Of a stretch of DNA of 64,000 nucleotides, positions 35,052 to 42,718 are shown in pieces. The notes below the pieces were generated by a model, which had not been told where the DNA came from, made no database searches, and saw nothing but the letters and a program-made list of their open reading frames with translations. The stretch is from PGYR01 sp048267165 (lineage in GTDB: Bacteria; Bacteroidota; Ignavibacteria; Kapaibacteriales; UBA2268): positions 57,260 through 121,259 of the forward strand of contig JBLWYD010000005.1 of the NCBI GenBank assembly GCA_048267165.1, given 5' to 3'. Numbering within the stretch: the first letter of the stretch is position 1; every line of letters starts with the position of its first letter. The position numbers and the translations under genes are program-made.

Positions 35052-35467
35052 GCTAGTACACCGTATTGGATTCGGTTTAGTTCATCTTTGAGTAGGTCTA
35101 TACCGAAGCTGCTATCGAGTAGATTTTTTGGGGCTTTGCCACCTATCGCAATGTTTTCTTTTGTTAGCCAATTGTAGAATTTTTCTGGTTTACCAAATAC
35201 ATCGAACCCGAGGTTGAATAGGATTAGTATTTGCATTATGCGTTCTGTTTGTGGCATATCGAATGACTTTCTTTCTTTATTGTACCGCTGTAGTGTACGC
35301 TCCGATAAGTGCAGATACGATGACCAATCGGCATTTGATAGGGGTAAGCTATTAGTCAGAGCGTCGAACTTTTGGAAGGCAAGCCCTTTCTTTATTACAT
35401 CAATATATGTATATGAATCGCTATATTCTCTGACTACTTTTTTAATATTTTTAACTTCATAATCCAC
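35048..35467 (-). CDS. Xre/ParS-type antitoxin of the RES module
   Basis: 139 residues. An N-terminal HTH-like region (about 35-75; LPLSNADWSSYLHLSERTLQRY) and a C-terminal DUF2384/MbcA-ParS-like part (IMQILILFNLGFDVFGKPEKFYNWL, IGGKAPKNLLDSSFGIDLLKDELNRI) match antitoxins that pair with RES toxins; the last helix blocks the NAD site in known complexes. Start is GTG at 35467 with no in-frame ATG upstream. The pair probably represses its own promoter in the AT-rich 119 bp before 35587. Confidence 0.88.
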   Translation of the reverse strand: MDYEVKNIKKVVREYSDSYTYIDVIKKGLAFQKFDALTNSLPLSNADWSSYLHLSERTLQRYNKERKSFDMPQTERIMQILILFNLGFDVFGKPEKFYNWLTKENIAIGGKAPKNLLDSSFGIDLLKDELNRIQYGVLA

Positions 35468-35586
35468 AATACAATCTACGTATATTTGTCATTTTTATTA
35501 CGACAAATATACATCTTTTAATTTTAACTTAAAAACAATCCTCAATTTTTTTTAATTTGAATTACTAATAATAAACAATCGCTCTA

Positions 35587-36318
35587 ATGTACGAATCAAT
35601 CAAAAAGCTAGTCAAAAGTATAGTACCCGTCTCCTTCATCAGGAAGAATGACAGGTTATTGCGCAAAGTTGTATCGCTATCGTACAGGGGTGATACATAC
35701 GAATGCAATGTTTGTGGCTTTACTATGAGCAAGTTCATAGTCCTTAATAATGGCAATAAGCTATGCCCCAAGTGTGGTAGTTTGCCTCGTACTCGCCAGC
35801 TTTGGCAGCTAATAGAGCCAGAAGTTACGGGCAAAGATATACTTCATTTCTCACCATCCAAAAGTATGAGTGATAGTATAGCAAGCCGCAACCCTAAAAG
35901 TTACGTAACAACAGATTACGAAGATGAATTCGAAGCAGACAAACGGCACGATATACAAGCCATAGATGAACCAGATAACAGTTTTAATATAATACTTTGC
36001 TATCATGTATTGGAACATATACCCGACGACAGAAAGGCAATGAGTGAGCTATACAGAGTACTAAAACCAGGCGGAATTTGCTACATACAAACCCCATTCA
36101 AAGATGGTGAAATATACGAAGATAGCAGCATAACAACCCCCGAAGGTAGATTAGAACATTTCGGGCAAGATGATCACTTGCGTATATATTCGGCTAAGGG
36201 ATTGAAGTCGAGATTGGTAGAAGCTGGGTTTTCTGTGGAGGTGAATGAATTTATCCAACCCGCTGACAATAGGATAGGACTAAAGGAAGTGGAAATAGTA
36301 TTAATAGCAAAGAAATGA
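35587..36318 (+). CDS. SAM-dependent methyltransferase with N-terminal zinc ribbon
   Basis: 243 residues. A four-cysteine zinc ribbon (CNVCG at 40-44 and CPKCG at 60-64) precedes a class I methyltransferase core. In the core, VTTDYEDEFEADKRHDIQAI and NSFNIILCYHVLEHIPDDR correspond to motifs II-IV of the Methyltransf_11 group, and RVLKPGGICYIQTPF to post-motif III. Motif I (normally a glycine-rich loop) is worn: the equivalent stretch is ILHFSPSKSM. The LEHFGQDDHLRIYSAKGL ending is frequent in proteins acting on glycans or small molecules. Substrate unknown. ATG at 35587. Confidence 0.83.
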   Translation: MYESIKKLVKSIVPVSFIRKNDRLLRKVVSLSYRGDTYECNVCGFTMSKFIVLNNGNKLCPKCGSLPRTRQLWQLIEPEVTGKDILHFSPSKSMSDSIASRNPKSYVTTDYEDEFEADKRHDIQAIDEPDNSFNIILCYHVLEHIPDDRKAMSELYRVLKPGGICYIQTPFKDGEIYEDSSITTPEGRLEHFGQDDHLRIYSAKGLKSRLVEAGFSVEVNEFIQPADNRIGLKEVEIVLIAKK

Positions 36319-36386
36319 TTTGTTTATAGTATAAAATAGTCTTAATTTATACTTTTATTATTTTATAACCAATCGGAGAAATATAA

Positions 36387-36986
36387 ATGAAAATACTTAA
36401 GCTGAGTTTAGTAGCTATACTAATGGCATTGGTATTAGTGTCTTGTGGTAGTGATAGCTCGACTGACCTTGACGATGACGATAAAGAAGTAGAAGAACCA
36501 ACAGGAAAAATTACTTTAGTAACGACTATAGAAGGTGAGGAAGAGGAAACAAGAGTGATTGAGAGTAAAGGTAATGTAACCACTCCAATCAATTATGAAG
36601 TATCTGGTTTTTATACAAATGCAAATGATCTTTTTAGCTTTAAAGTAATAGGGTTAAGCCCAACTGAAAATAACTTCAAACTGAATTTCAATTCTTTTCT
36701 GGATGAACTAGAGAATGGTAATTATAGTTTTGTAGCTAATGATGGCGTGTTAGATATATTAAATTATTCTAATGACAAATTCGGTGATGGTCAGTACAGG
36801 GGTTTAAATGCAAGTTTAGTCATAACCAATGTTAAGTATATAGCTATTACAGAACAAGTAGGCAATTATTTTATCACAGGGAAATTAACAGCAGATTTTG
36901 AAAATGACAACAATGAGAATCCGAACGTATCTGTTACAGCAGATTTTGTTGACATGAGAATAAATAAATCAATAACAGGATTCTAA
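36387..36986 (+). CDS. Small lipoprotein, paralogue family copy 1
   Basis: 199 residues with leader MKILKLSLVAILMALVLVSC, lipidated Cys at 20, an acidic spacer (DLDDDDKEVEEP), then a beta-rich domain (KITLVTTIEGEEEETRVIES, DELENGNYSF, ASLVITNVKYIAI, YFITGKLTADFEN, NPNVSVTADF). The same leader and domain pattern recur in the genes at 37228 and 39574. Function unknown. It is followed by its own terminator. Confidence 0.75.
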   Translation: MKILKLSLVAILMALVLVSCGSDSSTDLDDDDKEVEEPTGKITLVTTIEGEEEETRVIESKGNVTTPINYEVSGFYTNANDLFSFKVIGLSPTENNFKLNFNSFLDELENGNYSFVANDGVLDILNYSNDKFGDGQYRGLNASLVITNVKYIAITEQVGNYFITGKLTADFENDNNENPNVSVTADFVDMRINKSITGF

Positions 36987-37032
36987 TAAACTAAACTAAA
37001 AGCAACTTTTCTGATGCTTTTAAAAAAGAGAT

Positions 37033-37073
37033 TTTTTTAGTCCATTAGCATAATATGTTAATGGACTTTTTTT
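37033..37073 (+). terminator. Rho-independent terminator after lipoprotein copy 1
   Basis: AGTCCATTAGCATA (37039-37052) pairs with TATGTTAATGGACT (37054-37067) with few mismatches, followed by seven T. Confidence 0.85.
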
Positions 37074-37134
37074 ATACCTTCAAGATTTAATTTATTGTTT
37101 TTGTGTAAGAAATCAAGCGATACAAGGAGTCATA

Positions 37135-37191
37135 ATGCTTTCTTATCGCTATGATTTATATGAAGTTGGAAATAGTTTAAAAAATTATTAA
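37135..37191 (+). other. Possible 18-codon leader ORF with strong Shine-Dalgarno
   Basis: AAGGAG at 37124-37129 is 5 nt before ATG at 37135; the frame encodes MLSYRYDLYEVGNSLKNY and ends 36 bp before the second lipoprotein gene. It lies after the previous terminator, so it would be in the 5' leader of that gene. May be chance. Confidence 0.3.
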
Positions 37192-37227
37192 TTTGAGCTT
37201 TACTAATTTTTTAAAAAAGGAGTTAAA

Positions 37228-37830
37228 ATGAAACTACTAAAACTTAGCCTTTTGGCAATACTAATTGCATTAGTTGTAATGTCATGCAGCGACGATAGCA
37301 CTAATCCAGATGATGGTGGTAGCGGTGGAAGCGGTACGATAAATCCCAACTCTAAGGTAACAATTGTGACAACAATAGATGGTGAAGAAGTTGACAGTAG
37401 AGTACTTGAATTAAAAGATGGTAAATATATACCTTCAAATTATTCTGTTGGTGGTTCTTATAATAATACCACCAAAATGCTTGCAATTTCTTTTACTGAA
37501 GTTTCAGGTACTGGAGCTGATTATGCTTGCCAATTAAATTCTTTGATGGATAAACTAGAAGTAGGTACATACAACTACACCAAAGGTGATGCGAATTTAA
37601 TCAACGGTGCTTATGTAAACAAAGAACTTGGTGAACAAAATTATATGGCAGATATGGCTACTCTAAAAATCACTAAGGTTCAATTTATAGGCAATGACCA
37701 AGCAGGTTCTTATTATACTTCGGGAACGATAGATATGGAATTGACTAATTTAACGAATGAAAATCCGAAAGTTAGTGTAAAAGCTACATTCGAAAGTGTT
37801 CCTCTAACTACAGTTTTTTTGAATATTTAG
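37228..37830 (+). CDS. Small lipoprotein, paralogue family copy 2
   Basis: 200 residues. Leader MKLLKLSLLAILIALVVMSC (Cys20) is almost the leader of copies 1 and 3. A Gly/Ser-rich linker (DDGGSGGSGT) follows, then the shared beta domain (KVTIVTTIDGEEVDSRVLEL, MDKLEVGTYNYTKG, ATLKITKVQFIG, YYTSGTIDMELTN, NPKVSVKATFES). AAAGGAG gives a strong ribosome binding site. Own terminator downstream. Function unknown; the lipobox indicates membrane anchoring. Confidence 0.75.
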   Translation: MKLLKLSLLAILIALVVMSCSDDSTNPDDGGSGGSGTINPNSKVTIVTTIDGEEVDSRVLELKDGKYIPSNYSVGGSYNNTTKMLAISFTEVSGTGADYACQLNSLMDKLEVGTYNYTKGDANLINGAYVNKELGEQNYMADMATLKITKVQFIGNDQAGSYYTSGTIDMELTNLTNENPKVSVKATFESVPLTTVFLNI

Positions 37831-37857
37831 TGTAACGCTAAATAGATGATGATTGAT

Positions 37858-37895
37858 AAAGCCCTTTGATAATTCTAATTCATTGGGCTTTTTTT
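37858..37895 (+). terminator. Rho-independent terminator after lipoprotein copy 2
   Basis: AAAGCCC (37858-37864) pairs with GGGCTTT (37885-37891), with a loop of about 20 nt, followed by T residues. Confidence 0.75.
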
Positions 37896-37995
37896 CTTTT
37901 GGTAATTTGAATTGCATTTAAACAGTCAAATTAGTCGATATTTTTAGTTAAATAGCTATATATAATTTTTCAAAAACTAAAATAAAGATTAAAAA

Positions 37996-38358
37996 ATGGC
38001 AGATGTAAAAAACTTAGTCGAAGGACTTTTTAGTTCAATAGACAGTATGAATACGGACAATTTTGTGTCACACCTAGCTGATGATGCTGTGTTTACTATG
38101 GGTGATGCACCCGCTATAAGTGGTAAAGATAATATACACGAAGGCGTTGGACAATTCTTCAACTCTATAAAAGGGTTATCACACACTGTAGATAATGTAG
38201 TAATAAGTGGTAATGATGTTGTTACTCCCGGTAGCGTAACTTACACTAGACACGATGATACTACACTTACTGTTAGCTTTTGTAATGTCTATAAGCTAGA
38301 GAATGATAAAATCAAAGACTATAATGTATTTATAGATCTATCACAGTTATATAAATAA
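37996..38358 (+). CDS. NTF2/SnoaL-like small protein
   Basis: 120 residues without signal peptide, in the NTF2-like cone fold pattern: an N-terminal helix VKNLVEGLFSSIDSMNTDNFVSHLADDAVFTMGD, the middle SGKDNIHEGVGQFFNSIKGLSHTV, and strands VTYTRHDDTTLTVSFCNVYKLENDKI. Members are ketosteroid-isomerase-like enzymes, cyclases or ligand binders; nothing points to a substrate here. It sits alone between paralogous lipoprotein genes with terminators on both sides. Confidence 0.8.
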   Translation: MADVKNLVEGLFSSIDSMNTDNFVSHLADDAVFTMGDAPAISGKDNIHEGVGQFFNSIKGLSHTVDNVVISGNDVVTPGSVTYTRHDDTTLTVSFCNVYKLENDKIKDYNVFIDLSQLYK

Positions 38359-38382
38359 AAATTATATTGATTTTGAAAATAG

Positions 38383-38416
38383 AAAAGCTCAGAAATATTA
38401 ATTCCTGAGCTTTTTT
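38383..38416 (+). terminator. Rho-independent terminator after the NTF2-like gene
   Basis: AAAAGCTCAG (38383-38392) pairs with CTGAGCTTTT (38405-38414); T-run continues to 38416. The A-run on the left also lets it serve the convergent minus-strand gene at 38459. Confidence 0.85.
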
Positions 38417-38458
38417 ACATTATGGTTTTGCTAACAGTATATAGCTTTAGTTTTTACT

Positions 38459-38947
38459 TTAACTTTGCTTCAAAACTCTTTCTAGTATTGCTACCCATTT
38501 GGTTGCTAGTTGGACTTCACCACTTAGTACCATGTTTATGTTTTCATCATAAAAATTAAGTACATAATCTGGGTTCTTTGGATTGTTATTAGTCAATACT
38601 ATTTCCATTTTCTCTATAACCAAAGTACTAGATTTACCGGTTTTCACGGCTCTCTTCTCATTTACTAATCTAACATTTTTTACATCATTTAGATTTATAA
38701 TCTGTTCAGTCTCATTGCTTTTCGTATGCTTTATAAAAAACAATCTATGCTGACTATAGTCTATACCGATAGCAATATTACTAAGTGTATCTGACTCATC
38801 TATTTTACTATTATCTACGTTTGCGTATTTCAAAAGTATAGAGTTTGTCTTGCTGTTTTTGGTTTTGTTTTTAATATATACAATTGCGAATGGTGCTAAC
38901 ACTACTAGCAAAGTAGTAGTTACCATGATTAATGATTTCATTTCCAT
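38459..38947 (-). CDS. Unrecognised membrane-anchored protein
   Basis: 162 residues: one N-terminal membrane helix (LIMVTTTLLVVLAPFAIVYI) followed by a soluble basic domain with beta character (IAIGIDYSQHRLFFIKH, INLNDVKNVRLVNE, STLVIEKMEIVLTNN, YVLNFYDENINMVLSGE). The pattern of a DVKNVRLV strand then a regulatory-looking beta domain is not diagnostic. No family recognised. Single gene, convergent with the NTF2-like gene. ATG at 38947; a second in-frame ATG two codons on. Confidence 0.55.
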   Translation of the reverse strand: MEMKSLIMVTTTLLVVLAPFAIVYIKNKTKNSKTNSILLKYANVDNSKIDESDTLSNIAIGIDYSQHRLFFIKHTKSNETEQIINLNDVKNVRLVNEKRAVKTGKSSTLVIEKMEIVLTNNNPKNPDYVLNFYDENINMVLSGEVQLATKWVAILERVLKQS

Positions 38948-39058
38948 TTTATTTTCCTATTATTTTTAGTTTATCAATATGTAATACATTATGACCCTTA
39001 GTAACCTACTAGAACCATATTTTCTAAGTCTATTAAAATATATGTTTTATAGAATTGA

Positions 39059-39424
39059 TTAACTATAATCGTGGAAAGGAAATATAATATTCGTTTTTCT
39101 TTGGAGAGATAAATTATGCTTGATTTGATTGAACAGAAATGAGGAGATAGAATCTATGCTACTCTCTATTTCTTTGTATGCGAGTAATTGTAGTGTACTA
39201 TTAAATTTGGAATAGTTGTCTAGACTGCTACTAATTTTGAATGATGAATATTCTGTGATAATTACATTATAATGAGTCGAATTATCATTTATGTAATTAT
39301 TAACTACAGTATTTGAGTCAGCTTCATTAACCGTGTTGATAGGAACAGAATAAAAGCTAAAAGCGATTAGGAGATTAATTGCTATTAGAAAAGCTGAAAC
39401 ACTAATTTTAAAGTTTTTTGACAT
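39059..39424 (-). CDS. Unrecognised small exported or anchored protein
   Basis: 121 residues with an N-terminal hydrophobic segment (ISVSAFLIAINLLIAFSFY) and an Asn/Ser-rich remainder without recognisable motif. It lies between the protein at 38459 and the third lipoprotein copy. The codon use is like its AT-rich neighbours. It is probably a real gene because of the leader and 111-bp spacing, but no family is evident. Confidence 0.45.
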   Translation of the reverse strand: MSKNFKISVSAFLIAINLLIAFSFYSVPINTVNEADSNTVVNNYINDNSTHYNVIITEYSSFKISSSLDNYSKFNSTLQLLAYKEIESSIDSISSFLFNQIKHNLSLQRKTNIIFPFHDYS

Positions 39425-39573
39425 TTATAGATTTATAATATTTTACAGATCAAAATTAGATGATTATTTTATGATTTCATAATGAATTTCGTAAGCAGGA
39501 CTATTGTATATTTTCGTTTATCTAGAATATTAACTAAATTGTACATCAACAAATATATACGAAAAAGAAAAAT

Positions 39574-40152
39574 ATGAAACTACTAAAACTAAGCCTATTA
39601 GCTATGATATTGGCATTCGTGATGATGTCTTGTAAAGAAGATTCAACTTCCCCAAAAGATGAAGCACCGGTTAACTATAATTTGATGGTAGTTACTTATG
39701 AAGATGGTGTTGAAATAGATAAAAAGACAGTACAAGTAGAAGGTGATGTTGTAACACCCGATGAGTTTTATTACACATCTTATCATGATAAGTCTGATGA
39801 GACTTTTGTACTTAAATTAACAGAACGCGAAGGTTCATTTTTAACTATTTTTGATGTGAGAATAGGGGCAAAATTATTAAATCTTGAAGCGGGAACATAT
39901 CAGTTTACTGACTCTAATAAAACTTATAACGGCACATACTATAATACGAAAATTGATGAGCAAACTTACGCTGCTGATACAACGACTATTGAAATCTCAA
40001 AAGTAGAAATGGCAGAAACTAATAAATCTTTCGGGTATTATTTACACGGAAAAATAAGTTTCAATTTGGTTGGAGAAGATAAGAAAGTAACAAATAAATC
40101 AGTATCAATATTTATTAAAAAGCTTCCAACTGAAGATAGTTTACCTAGTTAG
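39574..40152 (+). CDS. Small lipoprotein, paralogue family copy 3
   Basis: 192 residues. Leader MKLLKLSLLAMILAFVMMSC (Cys20) nearly equals that of copy 2. The mature part keeps the family order (NLMVVTYEDGVEIDKKTVQV, LLNLEAGTYQFTDSN, TTIEISKVEMA, YYLHGKISFNLVG, VSIFIKKL) but is diverged. No terminator seen downstream. The three copies are spread over 3.8 kb with other genes in between, suggesting old duplication and insertion. Confidence 0.72.
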   Translation: MKLLKLSLLAMILAFVMMSCKEDSTSPKDEAPVNYNLMVVTYEDGVEIDKKTVQVEGDVVTPDEFYYTSYHDKSDETFVLKLTEREGSFLTIFDVRIGAKLLNLEAGTYQFTDSNKTYNGTYYNTKIDEQTYAADTTTIEISKVEMAETNKSFGYYLHGKISFNLVGEDKKVTNKSVSIFIKKLPTEDSLPS

Positions 40153-40265
40153 ATTTATCAGTTAAGTTAACATTAAATAAATTACTTACTCTGCTCCTAT
40201 TGATTCATAGAATATCAGGTATTAAGTAATGCTTTTCGGTGTCTAGTATCTTTTGGGCTTACCTC

Positions 40266-40979
40266 TCACACCCTCTCTAATCTAAACTCTTTCCCGTCGA
40301 ATATACCGTAGCTAGGCTCGTGAATCCATTCGCCAAGATTGAAGTAGGTGCCGTTGCCGTGTTTTAGCTCTAATCGCTTGTGTCGGTGCCCCATTATCAC
40401 ATAGTCGAATCCTTCGTCTATTTTCTTTTTAGCGAATTTTACCATTCCCTCATTTTCGCCATAGTCTTTTGTGTCGGTATATGAGCGGCTCTTCTTAGAG
40501 CTGCCGCTTGCTAGTCCTATTCCTATATCGGGGTGGATTATTCTATAGATAAAATTGGATACTTTATTGCGGAGTACAGAACGTAGTATTAGATAGCCAG
40601 TGTCATTGTCTGCTTTGCCATCTCCGTGCGAGATATAGAACTTCTTGCCGCTGTGTACTCGCTCTATGTCAGTTGATATGACTTTAATGCCGAGCTCTTC
40701 CTCGAAAAAGCTACGATGCCCGAAATCGTGATTACCCATTAGGTATTCTATCTCTATACCAGCATCTGTAAACTCACGCAACTTGGCTAATGTTCGGTAG
40801 AAATTTTTCGGTATTACAGTTTTGTAGTCAAACCAATAATCGAATATATCCCCAACAAGATAGAGCTTCTCGCAATCGGGCATAATCCTATCCATAAGCG
40901 AGAGAAAGAGATCTTCTCTTTTCCTATCTTTATTTCTTTCTGTAACACCTAAGTGCAAATCGGAGACAAAATATATCAT
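40266..40979 (-). CDS. lpxH: UDP-2,3-diacylglucosamine pyrophosphatase, LpxH-type
   Basis: 237 residues of the calcineurin-like metallophosphoesterase family. All metal motifs are present: SDLHLG (6-11), GDIFDYW (44-50 region), LMGNHDFG, ISHGDG, and GHRHKR. It hydrolyses UDP-2,3-diacylglucosamine to lipid X in lipid A synthesis at the inner membrane. Length fits LpxH (about 240) rather than LpxI. Divergent from birA with 101 bp between starts. Confidence 0.88.
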   Translation of the reverse strand: MIYFVSDLHLGVTERNKDRKREDLFLSLMDRIMPDCEKLYLVGDIFDYWFDYKTVIPKNFYRTLAKLREFTDAGIEIEYLMGNHDFGHRSFFEEELGIKVISTDIERVHSGKKFYISHGDGKADNDTGYLILRSVLRNKVSNFIYRIIHPDIGIGLASGSSKKSRSYTDTKDYGENEGMVKFAKKKIDEGFDYVIMGHRHKRLELKHGNGTYFNLGEWIHEPSYGIFDGKEFRLERV

Positions 40980-41080
40980 TTAATTATTAACTTTCTGTAA
41001 TTTTTACTAATTTAAGATGTTTCGATATTAAATTCCAAGTTAAATATATTATGGCAAAAAAGCCAAAACGTTTATAAATT

Positions 41081-41812
41081 ATGATGGAAATTCCACATTA
41101 TCATTTCGAGCGAGTAGATTCTACGAATGACGTTGCTAAAGAGTTATTGACGAATAATGATAGTGTTTTCGTTTCTGCTGATTTCCAATACAATGGTAGA
41201 GGGCGAAAAGGACGGATATGGGAGGGCGAAAGCCACAAGAACGTATATCTTAGCTATGGAGTGAATGAGCTAAAGAAGAAATCATTAGTTAATAAAGTTC
41301 TGTATCAGATTATAGGTTGCCTAGCAGTAGAGGAAACTCTTAGCCACTACTTAGAATCGTCTAGTATTAAGATAAAGTACCCGAACGATGTATATGTAAG
41401 CGATGGTGAGAAGTTCCGAAAAATATCGGGAGTACTATCCGAGCATAACTACTCTGGTAGTGTTTGCGAAGAGTCTATATTAGGAATTGGCATCAACGTA
41501 AACCAAATGGAGTTTGGTAGCGTATTAGAAGAAAAGGCAACATCACTAAAGAAGCTTGGAATTATAAGTGACATAGAACAAGTACTTGAGCAGTTGAAGA
41601 TTAGTATTACTAAATTTTTGGATCTAGACGAAAATACTATTTTTGAGACTTGGAAAAGTAAGGTCAATTTGGTGGGTAGGACAATAGAAGTAGTGGAAAC
41701 ACACTCGCAATATAAGGTAGATAGTATTAGGCCAGACGGCTCGCTAATGGCAAGTAATCAGAATGGTTCGATAACTATAAACAATGGAGATTCGATAATA
41801 TATGAGCTCTAA
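41081..41812 (+). CDS. birA: Biotin--[acetyl-CoA-carboxylase] ligase, monofunctional BirA
   Basis: 243 residues; attaches biotin to the biotin carboxyl carrier protein. Signature parts: FERVDSTNDVAKELL, FQYNGRGRKGRIWEG (the biotinyl-AMP glycine-arginine loop), the IKYPNDVY lysine region, and GIGINVNQ. There is no N-terminal winged helix, so it is the enzyme only, without the E. coli repressor function. Two adjacent ATG codons (41081, 41084) can start it. It overlaps coaX by 11 bp. Confidence 0.92.
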   Translation: MMEIPHYHFERVDSTNDVAKELLTNNDSVFVSADFQYNGRGRKGRIWEGESHKNVYLSYGVNELKKKSLVNKVLYQIIGCLAVEETLSHYLESSSIKIKYPNDVYVSDGEKFRKISGVLSEHNYSGSVCEESILGIGINVNQMEFGSVLEEKATSLKKLGIISDIEQVLEQLKISITKFLDLDENTIFETWKSKVNLVGRTIEVVETHSQYKVDSIRPDGSLMASNQNGSITINNGDSIIYEL

Positions 41813-42539
41813 TAAGGCACTAATAGCCGACATAGGCAATAGCCGCGTAAAGTTCAAAACGGGTGATACAATCATCGCGTTTGAGTATTTTACTGATGGA
41901 CTGACTGACTTTCTCAACTCGATAGAGAAGGGAGTATGGAGGGCTTTCTATTATTCTTCGGTTAATAAGGAATCTGAAAAGTTCATAATTGAAAATCTCA
42001 AAGAAAAGATTGAGGTAATAGAAAATGCCTATAATCTCATAGACAACAAAACTCCAATCGATTTCACTAATATAACTGGTATGGGAACTGACAGAATGCT
42101 CAGCTTATTAGCTGTTCATAGAGTAACCGACTCACCACTAGTTACTATAGATTGCGGCACAGCAGTCACTGTCAATCTGCTCGATGAAGATAATATATGT
42201 CTCGGTGGGGTTATACTTCCTGGGTTTTACACTCAAAGTAAAGCACTTCACAATTTCACTTCCAATCTACCATTAGTCGAAGAGCTCAATAATCGTGGCT
42301 TTTTCGGTCAAAATACAGATGACGCTATCCGTTACGGAATACTCAACGCTATAGTAGGTGGTATAAAAACTACTATAGATCACTCTTCTTTCTCCTCTGT
42401 CCCAGATGTGTTTGTAACAGGTGGTTATGGGCTAACTATCCAAAAGAGATTACTCAAATATTACCCAAGTGTTATATATGACGAAAATCTTGTTTTAAAG
42501 GGAATAGAAAAGCTAATACACAAGCCCGTTAAAATCTAA
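41802..42539 (+). CDS. coaX: Type III pantothenate kinase
   Basis: 245 residues; phosphorylates pantothenate, first step of CoA synthesis. ASKHA-fold marks of type III enzymes are all seen: LIADIGNSRVKFK (phosphate-1), GMGTDRMLSLLAVH, VTIDCGTAVTVNLLD (phosphate-2), GGVILPGFYTQSKALH, GFFGQNTDDAIRYGI and VFVTGGYG (adenosine). The start overlaps birA by 11 bp, the common birA-coaX pairing. Confidence 0.93.
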   Translation: MSSNKALIADIGNSRVKFKTGDTIIAFEYFTDGLTDFLNSIEKGVWRAFYYSSVNKESEKFIIENLKEKIEVIENAYNLIDNKTPIDFTNITGMGTDRMLSLLAVHRVTDSPLVTIDCGTAVTVNLLDEDNICLGGVILPGFYTQSKALHNFTSNLPLVEELNNRGFFGQNTDDAIRYGILNAIVGGIKTTIDHSSFSSVPDVFVTGGYGLTIQKRLLKYYPSVIYDENLVLKGIEKLIHKPVKI

Positions 42540-42669
42540 TAACCTTCTTTACAATCAATTCAAATTTTTGCCTTAGTTCAAAAGGTATATTAAACCTATG
42601 TATATACCATAATATGTTCATTATTATTAGTCATAACTAACTTTATTTGTTAGATAATATTAATTGTAT

Positions 42670-42698
42670 TAGTTTGCATTACATAAATTGACAAACTA
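42670..42698. promoter_or_regulatory. Inverted repeat TAGTTTG-N15-CAAACTA before the TonB receptor gene
   Basis: Perfect 7-base arms (42670-42676 and 42692-42698) end 20 bp before the receptor ATG at 42719. Could be an operator or a transcript hairpin; no known box recognised. Confidence 0.35.
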
Positions 42699-42718
42699 AA
42701 TAATTGATATACCTCTAA

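Noticed and set aside
34856..35177. Plus-strand open frames across the Xre-RES module
   Set aside because: The minus-strand RES and ParS proteins are clear and the plus frames have no family pattern.
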